Source: Dictyostelium firmibasis
Taxonomy: Eukaryota > Evosea > Eumycetozoa > Dictyosteliales > Dictyosteliaceae
Reading direction: 5' to 3'
DNA: 64,000 nucleotides
NCBI GenBank assembly: GCA_036169595.1
Contig: CM069766.1
Location: 3,755,001-3,819,000 of the forward strand
The notes under the pieces are model-generated. The model was not told where the DNA came from and did no database searches. It saw nothing but the letters and a program-made list of their open reading frames with translations. Made by a program: the position numbers and the translations under genes. This document shows, one piece after another, positions 13,963 through 28,251 of the stretch. Each line of letters begins with the position of its first letter. The first letter of the stretch is position 1.

Positions 13963-15310
13963 TTATAAAATTACAAATTTTGAGGAAGCAGCTGTAATAC
14001 TTTCACCATGTATAATTCTTTTTAAAGCTTCACAAAACATTGGTGTAACATTTATAATTTTTAATTTTGGACATTGTTTACTTTTTTCAGTTTGTGGAAT
14101 CGAGTTTGTAATTACCAATTCTTCCAATTCCGAATTGTTCAAGGTCTCGATTGCATTACCACTTAATTCACCATGTGATACCAATGCAAATACATTAGTT
14201 GCACCTTTAGATTTTAATATTTTTGCTGATAATGCCAATGTTTCGCATGTATCTGCTATTGATCCAATAATGATTGCCACTTTACCACTAACATCACCAA
14301 CTAAAATCATATCCTCTTTATCTCCCTTTGTTTGTCTATCTAAAATTGCTAAATCACAATTTAATTTATCTGATACTAATTTTGCTCTTTTTACTCCATC
14401 AACTGCTGGTGATATTACAACCTTATGAATGAATATATTAAATATAATAAAAAAAAAAAAGAAAAAATTAATTCATGTTTTTTTTTTTTTGGAAAATATC
14501 TAAATTTTTTTTTTTTCCACAAAATTTGACCTTTCGTTCGTTTTTTTTTTTCTTTTTACAAAAAGTTGCAAAAATTAAATTTTTTGATGATGTAAAATGT
14601 GTAAAATTACCTTTTCTCCTAAATGTTTATAATGTTTTTCAATGTATTTTACAATTAATGGTTCTGCATATAAATTATCAACAGGAATATTAAAAAAACC
14701 TTGAATTTGGCTTGCTCTAAAAATTTATTTAAAAAAAAATTAATATTTGAAAAGGTTTACTTTTTTTTTTTTTTTTTTTTTACGTACTCTAAATCCATTG
14801 AAATTACTCTATCCACACCAGAAGTTTCAATTAAATTTGCAATTAATTTACCAGTAATTGGTTCTCTTGATTTTTCTTTTTTATTTTGTTTACCATATCC
14901 AAAAAATGGAATGACGGCTAATTTATTTTGTTCATTTTATTTTATTAATATTATATTTCTTTTTCTTTTTATTTTTTTCTTTTCTTTTCTTTTCTTTTCT
15001 TTTTTTTCTTTTTTTTTTTTTTTTAAATTAAATACTTACCAGTAATATGTTTTGAAGAAGCTCTTCTAACTGCATCTACTAAAACTAATAACTCCATAAT
15101 ATTATCATTTACATTTGGTGAACAAGTTGGTTGTATAATATAGACTGATGCTGATCTGACAGATTCACCCAATATTACACTAGTTTCACCATTTAAAAAG
15201 TGTTTACTCTCACATTTTGAGAGTTCTATATTCATTCCTTTTGATAAAAGCTCTGCAAATTGTGGATGTGCACTACCCGAAATTAATCTAACAGATTCCA
15301 TTGTCTTCAT
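13963..15310 (-). CDS. PRPP synthetase-like protein with degenerate active site
   Basis: Four exons on the minus strand (15310-15040, 14917-14788, 14716-14611, 14421-13963) give 321 aa, the normal length of ribose-phosphate pyrophosphokinase. The two-domain fold is clear throughout, for example NDNIMELL (68-75), [19 protein letters not shown] (135-153) and the C-terminal HGES. Key catalytic positions differ from active enzymes. The His of MDLHAS is Glu (E134). SPDAGG is SPAVDG (173-178). The Lys/Arg-rich flexible loop is replaced by [10 protein letters not shown]. The ribose-phosphate loop DDMADTCGT is GSIADTCET (222-230), losing both leading Asp. These changes argue for a non-catalytic subunit, analogous to animal PRPSAP proteins that regulate PRPP synthetase, although this protein is not of the PRPSAP type by its loop length. 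Known role of the active family: ATP + ribose-5-phosphate to PRPP for nucleotide, His and Trp synthesis. Intron 1 contains a TTTTC repeat (about 14978-15000). Confidence 0.88.
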
Positions 15311-15591
15311 TTTTTTTATTATTTTTTTTATTTACTTTATTTTAAAGACTAAATAATCTTTTTTATTTATTGTATAAAATTATAAAATATTATATGAAGA
15401 GAATATGTGGGGTATTTTTTTTTTTTTTTTTTACTTTTCTCTTTTTCTTTTTTATTTTTTTTATTTTTTTTTTATTTCAAAATTAAAAAAAAGTTATTGA
15501 AAAAAAAAAATATTGAAAATAAAATAAAAAAAAAAAAAAACAAAACATGCCGACCAGGGGGTAATGCAAAAATTAATTTGAACAAAAATTA

Positions 15592-15629
<38 letters not shown>

Positions 15630-15695
15630 CAAAAAAATAGATATTCTAATTATATAAACTTATATATTTTACAATATAAATGTTTTTTTTTTTTT
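15311..15695. other. intergenic, promoter side of PRPP-synthetase-like gene
   Basis: T- and A-runs. The only complex spot is around 15545-15565 (ATGCCGACCAGGGGG), a short G/C-rich word unusual here. It lies upstream of the PRPP-synthetase-like start and could be a regulatory site. No gene is supported. Confidence 0.5.
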
Positions 15696-17252
15696 TTATT
15701 GATTTGGAGGCGAACTTAAATTATTATTATTATTTTTAATTTTTTTCTTTTTTGGTTTTGGAGGTGGGCAACTATGATCTTTACATTTATCTTTAACCAA
15801 TGGTTTTTCGATTTGAATTGTTGTATGGGTAATTTCATAATCTTCCAAGAGGATTTTATTTGCAATTGATAGGATTTCTTCGGGATCAATTGATGGTAGG
15901 ATTGTTAGATGAACACTTAGAGCTGGTCTACCAAGGGTGATTGACCAAATATGAAGGTCATGTACTTCTGTAACACCTTCGATCTCTGAGAGGTCACCTT
16001 TGACCTCAGAGACATCGATTTCAGGTGGTACACCCTCCATTAGTACACCTAAACTTTCACGTAATAGTTTAATGGTGGTACCCAATACAATGACAGAGAA
16101 AATCAAAGTAGTAATTGGATCGGCAATCTTCCAATGTGGATGAACCCAAATAATGCAACTTGCAATCATTACACCAACACTTTGGAAACAATCACCCAAT
16201 ACATGAATGTATGCAGAGTGAACATTAATATTTTTTACACCTTTCTTCTTTTTATTTCCATTGGCTAAATCTTCGATCTCCTCTTCATTGTTTTCAATTA
16301 ATCTCTTCTTCTTACTCTTCTTTTTGTGTGAACCACCACCATGTGAATGGCCATGACCGCCACCATGTGAGTGGCCATGACCACCTGATCCCCAATGTAA
16401 AATAATCGCATCTATAATATTGATCAATAGACCACAAGATGCGATGATAAACATAATCTTTCCATCTACAACATCTGGTGGATATAAAATTCTTTGAATT
16501 GCCTCATAAACCAATACACCAGTCAATGCCCAAATCATTAACACCGATACTAATGCACCGAGGATTTCAGCACGATGGAACCCAAAACTCATTGAACTTG
16601 TTGGTGGATGTTGACTAATCCACATGGCAAACAACGATAGAAACATTGCACCAATATCAGTTAAAAGATGAGCAGCATCGGTCATAATGGCCAATGAATT
16701 TGCAAAATAACCACCCACAATCTCACCAACCATAAATATTGTTGTCAATGTTAATGCTAATATCAATGAATATCTTGCTTTCTTTTTACTATCTAAATTC
16801 TTTAATTTATTTAATGGTTTACTCTCTTCATCATCATCTGATGATCCATGATTATGATCACTGCCACTTCCATGTGAATGACCATGTCCTCCACTATTTT
16901 CATTTCCATGTGAATGACCATGTTTTTTCTTCTTACTTTCATTATTATTATTATTATTATTATTATTGTTTTTATTATTATCACTAATATTTGAGGGTTC
17001 AAGTTCATTTCCATCTTCGTGACCATGGTTGTGCTTATGTTCGTGTTCGTGTTCATGGTCATGTTTGTGATTATGGTCATGTTTATGATCATGGTTTTTT
17101 ATTGCACTATTGTTATTATAATCATTATCATTATGTAAATTTTGGTCAAAGTACTCATCCTCTTGATCATTAAGATCATTAATTGAATCGATTGGTTGGT
17201 TTTTATTTATAATTGGTGAATTTTCCAATTCATCATTTTTAAAATTCTCCAT
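15696..17252 (-). CDS. ZnT-type zinc transporter (cation diffusion facilitator)
   Basis: Single exon, 518 aa. The N-terminus (about 50-150) is packed with His in HxH and HGHSHG clusters, as in vesicular ZnT proteins, followed by six predicted membrane helices from about residue 160. The transport-site motifs are intact: DAAHLLTD in helix 2 (about 192-199) and HVLGD in helix 5 (about 349-353). A second His-rich loop (HGHSHGGG repeats) lies between helices 4 and 5, and the cytoplasmic C-terminal domain contains the EVHDLHIWS motif. The family exchanges H+ for Zn2+ and loads vesicles or organelles, so this protein probably moves zinc out of the cytosol into an endolysosomal or contractile-vacuole compartment; the compartment is inference. 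Tail is Pro/Lys/Asn-rich. Length is larger than human ZnT2/3/8 because of the His/Asn extensions. Confidence 0.95.
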   Translation of the reverse strand: MENFKNDELENSPIINKNQPIDSINDLNDQEDEYFDQNLHNDNDYNNNSAIKNHDHKHDHNHKHDHEHEHEHKHNHGHEDGNELEPSNISDNNKNNNNNNNNNNESKKKKHGHSHGNENSGGHGHSHGSGSDHNHGSSDDDEESKPLNKLKNLDSKKKARYSLILALTLTTIFMVGEIVGGYFANSLAIMTDAAHLLTDIGAMFLSLFAMWISQHPPTSSMSFGFHRAEILGALVSVLMIWALTGVLVYEAIQRILYPPDVVDGKIMFIIASCGLLINIIDAIILHWGSGGHGHSHGGGHGHSHGGGSHKKKSKKKRLIENNEEEIEDLANGNKKKKGVKNINVHSAYIHVLGDCFQSVGVMIASCIIWVHPHWKIADPITTLIFSVIVLGTTIKLLRESLGVLMEGVPPEIDVSEVKGDLSEIEGVTEVHDLHIWSITLGRPALSVHLTILPSIDPEEILSIANKILLEDYEITHTTIQIEKPLVKDKCKDHSCPPPKPKKKKIKNNNNNLSSPPNQ

Positions 17253-19726
<2,474 letters not shown>

Positions 19727-19863
19727 TTGAAAATTTTAAAAAATAAAATCTCTCCATCACATTGTACACATAAAATATATTTTAGTAGTAATAGTATTGG
19801 TTGTGGTAATAAATTTGTTTATATTTTTTTTATTTTTTTTTAATTTTTTTTTTTTAATTTCTT

Positions 19864-21459
19864 TTATTTATTAACTTTAATTAATTCTTGTGATCTTGAA
19901 ATAAAAATTCTATAATATGCCAATGAAATTATTAACCAAATTGCACAACTTAAAAATGTTCTTTGGTTCGAAAGTCTTTCAATGTTTAATAATATAGTTA
20001 CAACCAAAATATTTAATGGTACTCTATATAAATTCATAACGGTTGCTCTAATTGATTCTGGTATATATTTACTTCTTAATGTACCAATACATGGGAAATA
20101 ACAACCACATAAAACTTCAAAACTTAAAAATGACATATAAATTAAAAGTGAATTCTAATAAATAATAATAAATAAATAATAATTAATAATAAATAATAAA
20201 TTGATATATATACTAATAAGTTTTTTTTTTTTTTTTACCTTAAAATAAAATGGAATTACAAAACATATTGAAGAAAATAATAAAATATATTGAATTAAAA
20301 GTTCAGGTTTTATATGTGATAATAGATTAAAAATTGAAGAACCAATCATAACACAAACCATGAATGTTGCGAAAATTAAACCAAATGGTAATTGGACACC
20401 AATAAGATCTGGTGATTCAGAGAGTGTTGGAGTCCACATGAATACAAAGGTATACATTGAGGCTTCAAAAAATGATTGAACTATACCTATACTAATGATT
20501 CCTGGACTATTATACGATGTTTGAATTGATGTTTTCAATGTTTCGATTAACGAGGATGAAGAATCACCATAGTTTTCATTCCATTGAGTTGCAATAATTA
20601 TTGAGCATACAACCAATAATGAAAATGCCCATAGAAATGGTGAAACATATCCCCATCTATTGGCAACTTCACTTGCAAATAGTCCAGATAAAATAGCAAT
20701 TAAACCATTCAATAAAGAACTCTTATAAAATGTTGATGCTAATAATTCCTCTTTAAAGCCTCTAGAGTTATGTTCTGCAATCATCCAACTTTCAAATACT
20801 GAAAATAATAATGATGTTGCAATACCACCTAATAATCTACCAATTAATAATATTGAAAAACTATTGATAACTTTTGTTAAACAACTAAAACCATAAAAAA
20901 TTCCAAATATAATTCCCATTTTTTTTCTACCACTTTTTAAAAAAAAATTAAAAAATAAAAAAAATAGTTAATAAGAAAGAAAGAAATAAATAATATATTT
21001 ATTTAATACAAACTATTTATCAATAATTGGACCAACAGCCATACCAAAAACTAAACTTGATAAAAATCCAAAAATGAATAAAATTGCAATTTCTTGTTTT
21101 GAGTAACCATAAGATTCATATAATGCATAAACATATGGACCTTGTAACCAATCTGATGCCATTGCTAATAGATAAGTTAATAGATATTTATTTTGAAACT
21201 TTTTAAATTGTTTTTCTTCATTCTCTGTAAAGAAATTTGATTTATCAATTTCACTTTTATTATTAACATCTTCACTTCTACCAATATCTAATAATGTTCC
21301 ATTTTTATTATTGTTTTTTTTGTTGTTAATACTATTATTATTATTATTATTTTCAGATTCATTTGTAATATTTTTCTTTTTCAAGTGAATGTAAAATTGC
21401 AAACCACCACATATTAAACTTGATACAAAAAAAAGAAATAAAAAATCCATTTTATTCAA
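19864..21459 (-). CDS. MFSD5-type major facilitator (molybdate-anion transporter family)
   Basis: Exons 21459-21014, 20932-20239 and 20154-19864 keep phase and give 476 aa. A second in-frame ATG three codons later (21450) may be the real start. Family landmarks: MASDWLQGPYVYALYE after the first helix, DKYGRKK in the helix 2-3 loop (the MFS motif A position), GRLLGGIATSLLFSVFE, WNENYG, FFEASMYTFVFMWTP, and Y-P-C-x8-RSKYIPE near the C-terminus. About 12 membrane helices can be seen. An Asn/Lys/Ser-rich insert (about 25-75) lies after helix 1. Human MFSD5 is assigned to molybdate uptake at the plasma membrane; that role is inferred here by homology only. It is convergent with the ARFRP1-like gene (137 bp between stops). 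Confidence 0.88.
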
Positions 21460-21798
21460 TTTTTTTTATTATGTTATTTATTTGATAAAAAAAAAAAAAA
21501 AAGAATTTTACAAATACTACATGTATGTGAATTTAATTTAGTTTTTTTTTATTTTTTATTGTTTAACAAAAATTGAATCTTAAAAAAAAAAAAAAAAAAA
21601 AAAAATTTAAAAAATTATAATTTCAAAAAAAGTTGAAAAAATCTTCTATTTTCAATTTTTTTATTTTTATTTATTTTTTTATATTTATTTTATTTTTTTT
21701 TTTTTTTCAAAAAAACCGACCCAAACGAAAATTTTGGATAAAAAATAAAAAAAAAAAAAAAAATAATCAAATTGTAAAATAGAAATTAATATTTAAAA
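21460..21798. promoter_or_regulatory. divergent promoter region, MFSD5-like / WDR89-like
   Basis: The 339 bp between two divergent starts are A/T runs plus one complex word, CCGACCCAAACGAAAATTTTGG at 21716-21737, 60 bp before the WD-protein start. Nothing else is seen. Confidence 0.45.
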
Positions 21799-22245
21799 AT
21801 GGATCAATTAATATCACAATTAAATTTTAAAAGTCATAATTCAATAATTCATTCAGTTGATTCAATTGGTGATGATACATGTTATGTATTGGATTTATCA
21901 GTTACACCAAATATATTAGCAGCAGCAGGATCTAATTATTTAATTAAAATTTATGATAGATCAAATAATACAATATTAAATGTTTTAAGCGGTCATAAAG
22001 ATGCAATTAATGAAACTAAATTCATTGAAAATACAAACACTCTCTTATCATGTTCATCAGATAAATCTGTTAAAATATGGGATGCTAAAACTGGTCAATG
22101 TTCACAAACAATTAATCGTATTGTATATTTTTAAAAATTAATAATAATAATAATAATTAATAATAATAATTAATAATAATAATAATAATAATTAATAATA
22201 ATAATTAATAATAATAATTAATAATAATTAATAATAATAATTAAT

Positions 22246-22283
<38 letters not shown>

Positions 22284-23211
22284 TTAATTAATTAATTTAT
22301 TTTTAAAAAAAAAAAAAATAGAACAAGGTGAAATTTTTAGTATTGATTTAAATGGTGATATTTTAGCAATGGGTGTTGGATCGACAGTTGTATTATATAA
22401 TTTATCAACTAAAAAAATGATTAGAAAATTTGATTGCTCACATACAGAGGATGTTACTAGAGTTAGATTTCATCCAGTAGATAAGAATAAATTGGTATCA
22501 TGTAGTGTAGATGGTTTAATTTGTATGTATGATTTAGAACAAGCAGATGATGATGATGCAATTTTGCATGTTATCAATGTAGAAGATTCAATTGGTAATA
22601 TTGGTTTCTTTGGACCATCATATCAATATTTATATTCATTATCACATACTGAAAGATTAGCAACATGGGATCTTACAACTGGTTCAAAACTTAAACATTA
22701 CGGTAGTGATTTAAGAACAACTCTTAGTGAACGTTATAAATATGAAATCAATTATTTCATTTCATGTATTTATGATGCTACATCTGGTCAATTGATTTTA
22801 TTTGGTGGTGATTTTAATGGTACAGGTTATGTTTTCTTAGTAACACCTGATGATATTATAGAGGTTTCAAAATTAGAAAATGTTCATACTGATGTTATTA
22901 GAAATGTATTTTGGGATAAATTTAAATCAGAATTAATCACCTCTTCTGAAGATAGTAAAATTGGTTTTTGGACAAATAATCCTTTAATTACAAATGCTTT
23001 AAAAATAAATAATGATACAAGTTCAAATAAAATGGTAAATAATAATAATAATAATAAAAGAAATAAAAAATAATTTTTTTTTTTCACAGTTTAATTAATT
23101 ATTAAATTTTTTATTTTATTTTATTTTATTTTATTTTATTTTATTTTTTTATAATATTTATAGAAAGAAGAAAAACCAAGATCTAAAAAATCCAGCCCTT
23201 ATCATAAATAA
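21799..23211 (+). CDS. wdr89: WD-repeat protein, WDR89 homologue
   Basis: Exons 21799-22117, 22322-23034 and 23164-23211 keep phase and give 359 aa. WD units are visible, such as LSGHKDAINETKF...SCSSDKSVKIWDAKTG (about 65-105), HTEDVTRVRFHP, and a final HTDVIRNVFWD...SSEDSKIGFW. The spacing matches the short six-to-seven-bladed WDR89 family. The last 16-codon exon supplies a Lys/Ser-rich tail beginning KEEKPRSKK; reading through the last intron would give a different tail of Asn/Lys. WDR89 proteins have no well-defined biochemical role; a Lys-rich tail suggests a nuclear or nucleolar location. Intron 1 (22118-22321) is composed of AAT and TTAATTAAT repeats. Confidence 0.82.
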
Positions 23212-23226
23212 ATAATAATATATAAA

Positions 23227-23381
23227 TTAAAAAAAAAAACTTTCAAATTTTTTTGAATCATTAATAATTGATATTTCTAATTGTTGGTAAATGACTGAAA
23301 ATAAAATCGATGTTTTAACTCCCTCAAGCCGATAAACAACTTGTTTCATCTCTCCACTGCAGTAACTAACTTTTGCATTTA

Positions 23382-23412
<31 letters not shown>

Positions 23413-23449
23413 TTGATGATGTTGAAGCTGATGTTGATTTCTTTTGATT
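23227..23449 (-). pseudogene. open frame with Gln run, possible gene fragment
   Basis: On the minus strand a stop-free run of 73 codons ends at 23227. It starts with a His/Gln-rich part including nine consecutive Gln, then has a less repetitive stretch containing YCSGEMKQVVYRLEGVKTS. There is no ATG before the Gln run, but an AG acceptor abuts the frame (about 23446), so it may be a last exon or the relic of one. The opposite strand also has a short ATG frame (MTENKIDVLTPSSR, 23291-23335). I recognise no family. It directly abuts the perfect inverted repeat at 23442-23510. Confidence 0.3.
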
Positions 23450-23510
23450 TAAATTTAATTTACTCCAATTAAAAACCATCATATTGGAGTAAATTAAATT
23501 TAAATCAAAA
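23442..23510. repeat. perfect 27-bp inverted repeat with 15-nt loop
   Basis: Arms 23442-23468 and 23484-23510 are exact reverse complements with the loop 23469-23483 between them. Each arm contains a G/C-bearing core, TTTACTCCAA and its complement TTGGAGTAAA, so it is not simply an AT-run effect. If transcribed it would fold as a long hairpin of the size of an amoebal microRNA precursor; it could also be the relic of a miniature inverted-repeat element. Confidence 0.9.
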
Positions 23511-23633
23511 AAACTTTTTAAAAAATTTATCATTAAAAAGTTTTTTTTTTTTTCATTATTTTTTTGTTTTATTTTAATTTTTTATTTTAATTATTTATTA
23601 TACTTTAATGATTTTCTTTTAAATATTTAATAT

Positions 23634-23880
23634 TTAACATCTTGCTCCATATCCTTTTAAAGGACAGGTTGGTCCAAAATCTTGATGTTTTAAATCTTTA
23701 CAAACTCGTACATGAAACACTATTTAAACTTTGATTAATATTTAATTTTTCATTTGAAACAAATGAAGAACCAAAGTTTTTTTGATTTAAAGGGTTTTTA
23801 AATTATTAAAAGAATAATAAATTAATATATAATTAAATAAAAAAATTTAATAATTTATTTAACATACCTTGAAATATCAT
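23634..23880 (-). CDS. candidate 32-aa Cys-containing micro-protein
   Basis: A 13-nt exon (23880-23868; MIFQ plus one base) has an A-run before its ATG and a GTATGT donor. Splicing to the AG at 23721-23720 joins an 86-nt exon (23719-23634) in phase and gives 32 codons before the stop. The second exon encodes FHVRVCKDLKHQDFGPTCPL and then KGYGARC, with a base composition well above the surrounding DNA and three Cys. The intron of 148 bp is A/T-only. I know no family. The alternative is that the second exon is a fragment of a pseudogene. Confidence 0.4.
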
Positions 23881-24292
23881 TTTTTTTTGAATTTATTTGA
23901 ATGATTTTGAAAAAAAAAAATTTCCTTTAAAAACATATTTTTTTAATTGATTCTTGAAATTAATTATATATTCATTGTATTGTTATTGTTTGTAATGATT
24001 ATACAAAAAAATAAAAAAAAAAAAATAAAGCTTAATTGAAAAAGACTAACTGTTCCAAGTGTTTATTTAATTTTATTTTATTTTATTTTTTTTTTTTTTT
24101 TTTTTTTTTTTTTCAAAAAAAATTTATTAATATTTAAAATCTCGCTATACAAATTTTATCAAATTTGGGAAAATAAATTTTATTTTTTTTTTATTTTTTT
24201 AATTTTTTTATTTTTTATTTTTTTTTTATTTTTTTTATTTTTTAAAAGAAAAGTTTTTGGGTGAATCTTTTTTTGATTTAAAAAAAAATTAA
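23881..24292. other. intergenic, nothing recognised
   Basis: A/T runs plus a slightly more complex patch near 24030-24070 (AAAAGACTAACTGTTCCAAGTG). It would hold the promoter of the minus-strand micro-gene candidate and the 3' end of the secreted-protein gene. Confidence 0.5.
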
Positions 24293-25036
24293 TTAAAATG
24301 GAAGATTTTGAATGATTTTTGGTAATTTTGCCAATAATGAATTTAATTTTGATCTGGAAGGTTGTGGTGGATTTAAACATATACTTGGTAATTGGAAGAA
24401 TGTTTGATCAGCAGAAGGTGTGTAGTAGTAAAAGTTGCTCAATGTGTATCCACTTGGTGAATTGATATTGATAGTACTACCGGATATTAATGAACAATCA
24501 GTTTTATCAACAAGGAGGATTTGGTTTGTGAAATTACCATCAAGATTATTTTGTTCAAACATGTCACATTGAACTGTACCTAATTCAAAGTCAGATACAT
24601 ATTTTAAACCATTGAAATTTGGGACAGAGGTTATTAATGGTTGTTCAAAACAATAATCAGTTTCGTTTACATTGACAGAAACGTATTGAGTACTATTTCC
24701 AGAGAAACCCCAAAATTTACCTTTTGTTTTAGTATTACCATCATCAAGTAAGAAATCAACAAATAATTGTCCACCAACAAAATCGATATCTAAATAACCA
24801 GATTCAAGGAATGATGATTGTTGAACACCATTTGAAGTTGGGTAATTACCATTGAAACTTAAAGTAACATAAGAAGTTGAATATCCAGTTGGATAGCTAC
24901 CACTTGAAGTAAAACATTGTTGTTGATTAACTTGATTTTCAAACTTTGAATAATCGATTCTATTATTACCCAAACTAAATGATTTACAACAACTGAAAGC
25001 AATTGTCATTATTAATAAAGATAATATTAATTTCAT
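24293..25036 (-). CDS. secreted protein of unknown function
   Basis: Single exon, 247 aa. The N-terminus MKLILSLLIMTIAFSCCKSF is a good signal peptide. The mature part is rich in Ser, Thr, Asn, Tyr and Phe, looks like an all-beta domain (residues about 40-220), and has six or more Cys (in QQCF, YCFE, QCDM, DCSL, ICLN) and several N-glycosylation sequons (NST, NET, NFT). A short basic/amphipathic tail follows the last Cys. No enzyme motif or known domain is recognised. It is probably exported to the medium, an endolysosomal lumen or the developmental matrix. The start is the only ATG and follows an A-run. Confidence 0.85.
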   Translation of the reverse strand: MKLILSLLIMTIAFSCCKSFSLGNNRIDYSKFENQVNQQQCFTSSGSYPTGYSTSYVTLSFNGNYPTSNGVQQSSFLESGYLDIDFVGGQLFVDFLLDDGNTKTKGKFWGFSGNSTQYVSVNVNETDYCFEQPLITSVPNFNGLKYVSDFELGTVQCDMFEQNNLDGNFTNQILLVDKTDCSLISGSTININSPSGYTLSNFYYYTPSADQTFFQLPSICLNPPQPSRSKLNSLLAKLPKIIQNLPF

Positions 25037-25890
25037 TTTTTTTTTTATATTTTATTTTTTATATATTTTTTTATTTATTTTTTAAGGTATATTTATTTAT
25101 TATTTTAAATTGTTTTTTTAATAATAAATTTTTTTTTTTTCTTATTTATACTAAAAATTTTTAAAATAAAATTAAAGAATTTTTAATCCTGGTTTACTTA
25201 ATAATTCAAAAAATACGAAATTGGAAGTAAAAAAAAATCAAGATTCAGAAAAAAATAATAAAATTGTTCCTTTAATAATAATAATTGATAACCTGGGCAA
25301 AAAAAAAAAAATCTAAAAAAAGTATAAAAAAATATCTAAAATGATGTGAAAAAAAATTAAATTTGTGTGGAAAAATCTTTTTTCAGAAATTTTAAAAAAA
25401 ATATTTTTTTAATGATTTTCTATTAAATGATGTTTTTCATATTTTTTTAAGCTTTTTCAACTAATTTAGAAGAGCACAAAAAAATCTACCCATTTTTATA
25501 AAATAGGTAAACTGCAGAATTTATATATTGAAAATTTCTCAATATGTATATGATAACCAATAAATAGTTTCTTTATTATTTATTTCCACAATTGGAGCCA
25601 TTTTTCAAATTTTTCTTTTTTATTTTTATTTTTTTTATTTATTTTTTTTTTTTTTTTTTTTTTTTCGAAAAATATCAATTGAATTAATTATTATTTGTTC
25701 AAATATACTTTAGAGATTCTTTTCAAATTATCACAAAACAAAGAATCACACCTAAAATCAATCACTTTGAATACCACTTTCTTTAATTGGCACATAAATT
25801 CCATTTTTATTTTGTCAATTAAGATTGATTTTATTGGAATTCAAATTTTTTGCCTAAAAAATAAAATAAAAAAAAAAATAATTATCAATT

Positions 25891-25929
<39 letters not shown>

Positions 25930-26032
25930 ATTTTTTTTGTATTTTTTATTTTTATTTTTTATTTTTTCACTAAATTAGTTATATTATTTTTATTATTTTA
26001 TTATTTTATTTTTATTTTTTGTTTTTTTTTTC

Positions 26033-26066
<34 letters not shown>

Positions 26067-26092
26067 TACAGATATAGGAAATAAATAAAAAA
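25037..26092. promoter_or_regulatory. divergent promoter region, secreted protein / XRCC3
   Basis: About 1 kb of A/T-rich DNA between divergent genes. One 37-codon minus-strand frame (25804-25691, starting MEFMCQLKK) is preceded by an A-run and looks mildly coding-like, but is not supported by anything else. Otherwise nothing is recognised. Confidence 0.45.
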
Positions 26093-27778
<1,686 letters not shown>

Positions 27779-27951
27779 CTCATTAAAAAAGAAAAAAAAG
27801 AAAAAACAATGTAAATAATAAATAACAAATCCTTAAAGTTTTAAACGTCGTTTGAAATTTTTTATTTTTTTTTTATTCATAATTTTATTTTTTTTAAATT
27901 TTTTTGTGGCGGAAAGGATTTGAGACCTACACCAATTTTATATTTTTTGTG

Positions 27952-27982
<31 letters not shown>

Positions 27983-28060
27983 AAGATTATATTTTTTTTT
28001 TTTTTTTTTTATTCCTCAAATTATTATAATATTCACATCTATTAACATTAAATTTTTAAA

Positions 28061-28251
28061 ATGGGTTTTTCATTTACAACTTTAACATCTCATCCTTCTT
28101 CCTCCAAACCAATGGTATTGTGCTCAGCAGGTTCAAGAAATTCAAATTCTTCACTAGGTTTGTATTTCAAATCAATTTAAATTAAGAAATATAAAATTAA
28201 TTTTTGTTTTAAAATTCAGGTGCCACAAGACCTGTAACATTTAGATTATAA
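28061..28251 (+). CDS. 42-aa micro-protein with two exons
   Basis: Exon 1 (28061-28157) starts at an ATG after TTTTTAAA and encodes MGFSFTTLTSHPSSSKPMVL, then a Cys/Ser/Asn-rich segment. A GTTTGT donor and a TTCAG acceptor join a 32-nt exon (28220-28251) ending in ATRPVTFRL. Phase is kept and the codon composition is far richer in G/C than the flanks, which supports a real gene. I know no family. No signal peptide or membrane segment is seen. The architecture (exon 1 near 100 nt ending in phase 1, then a tiny last exon) is shared with the next gene at 28872. Confidence 0.65.
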
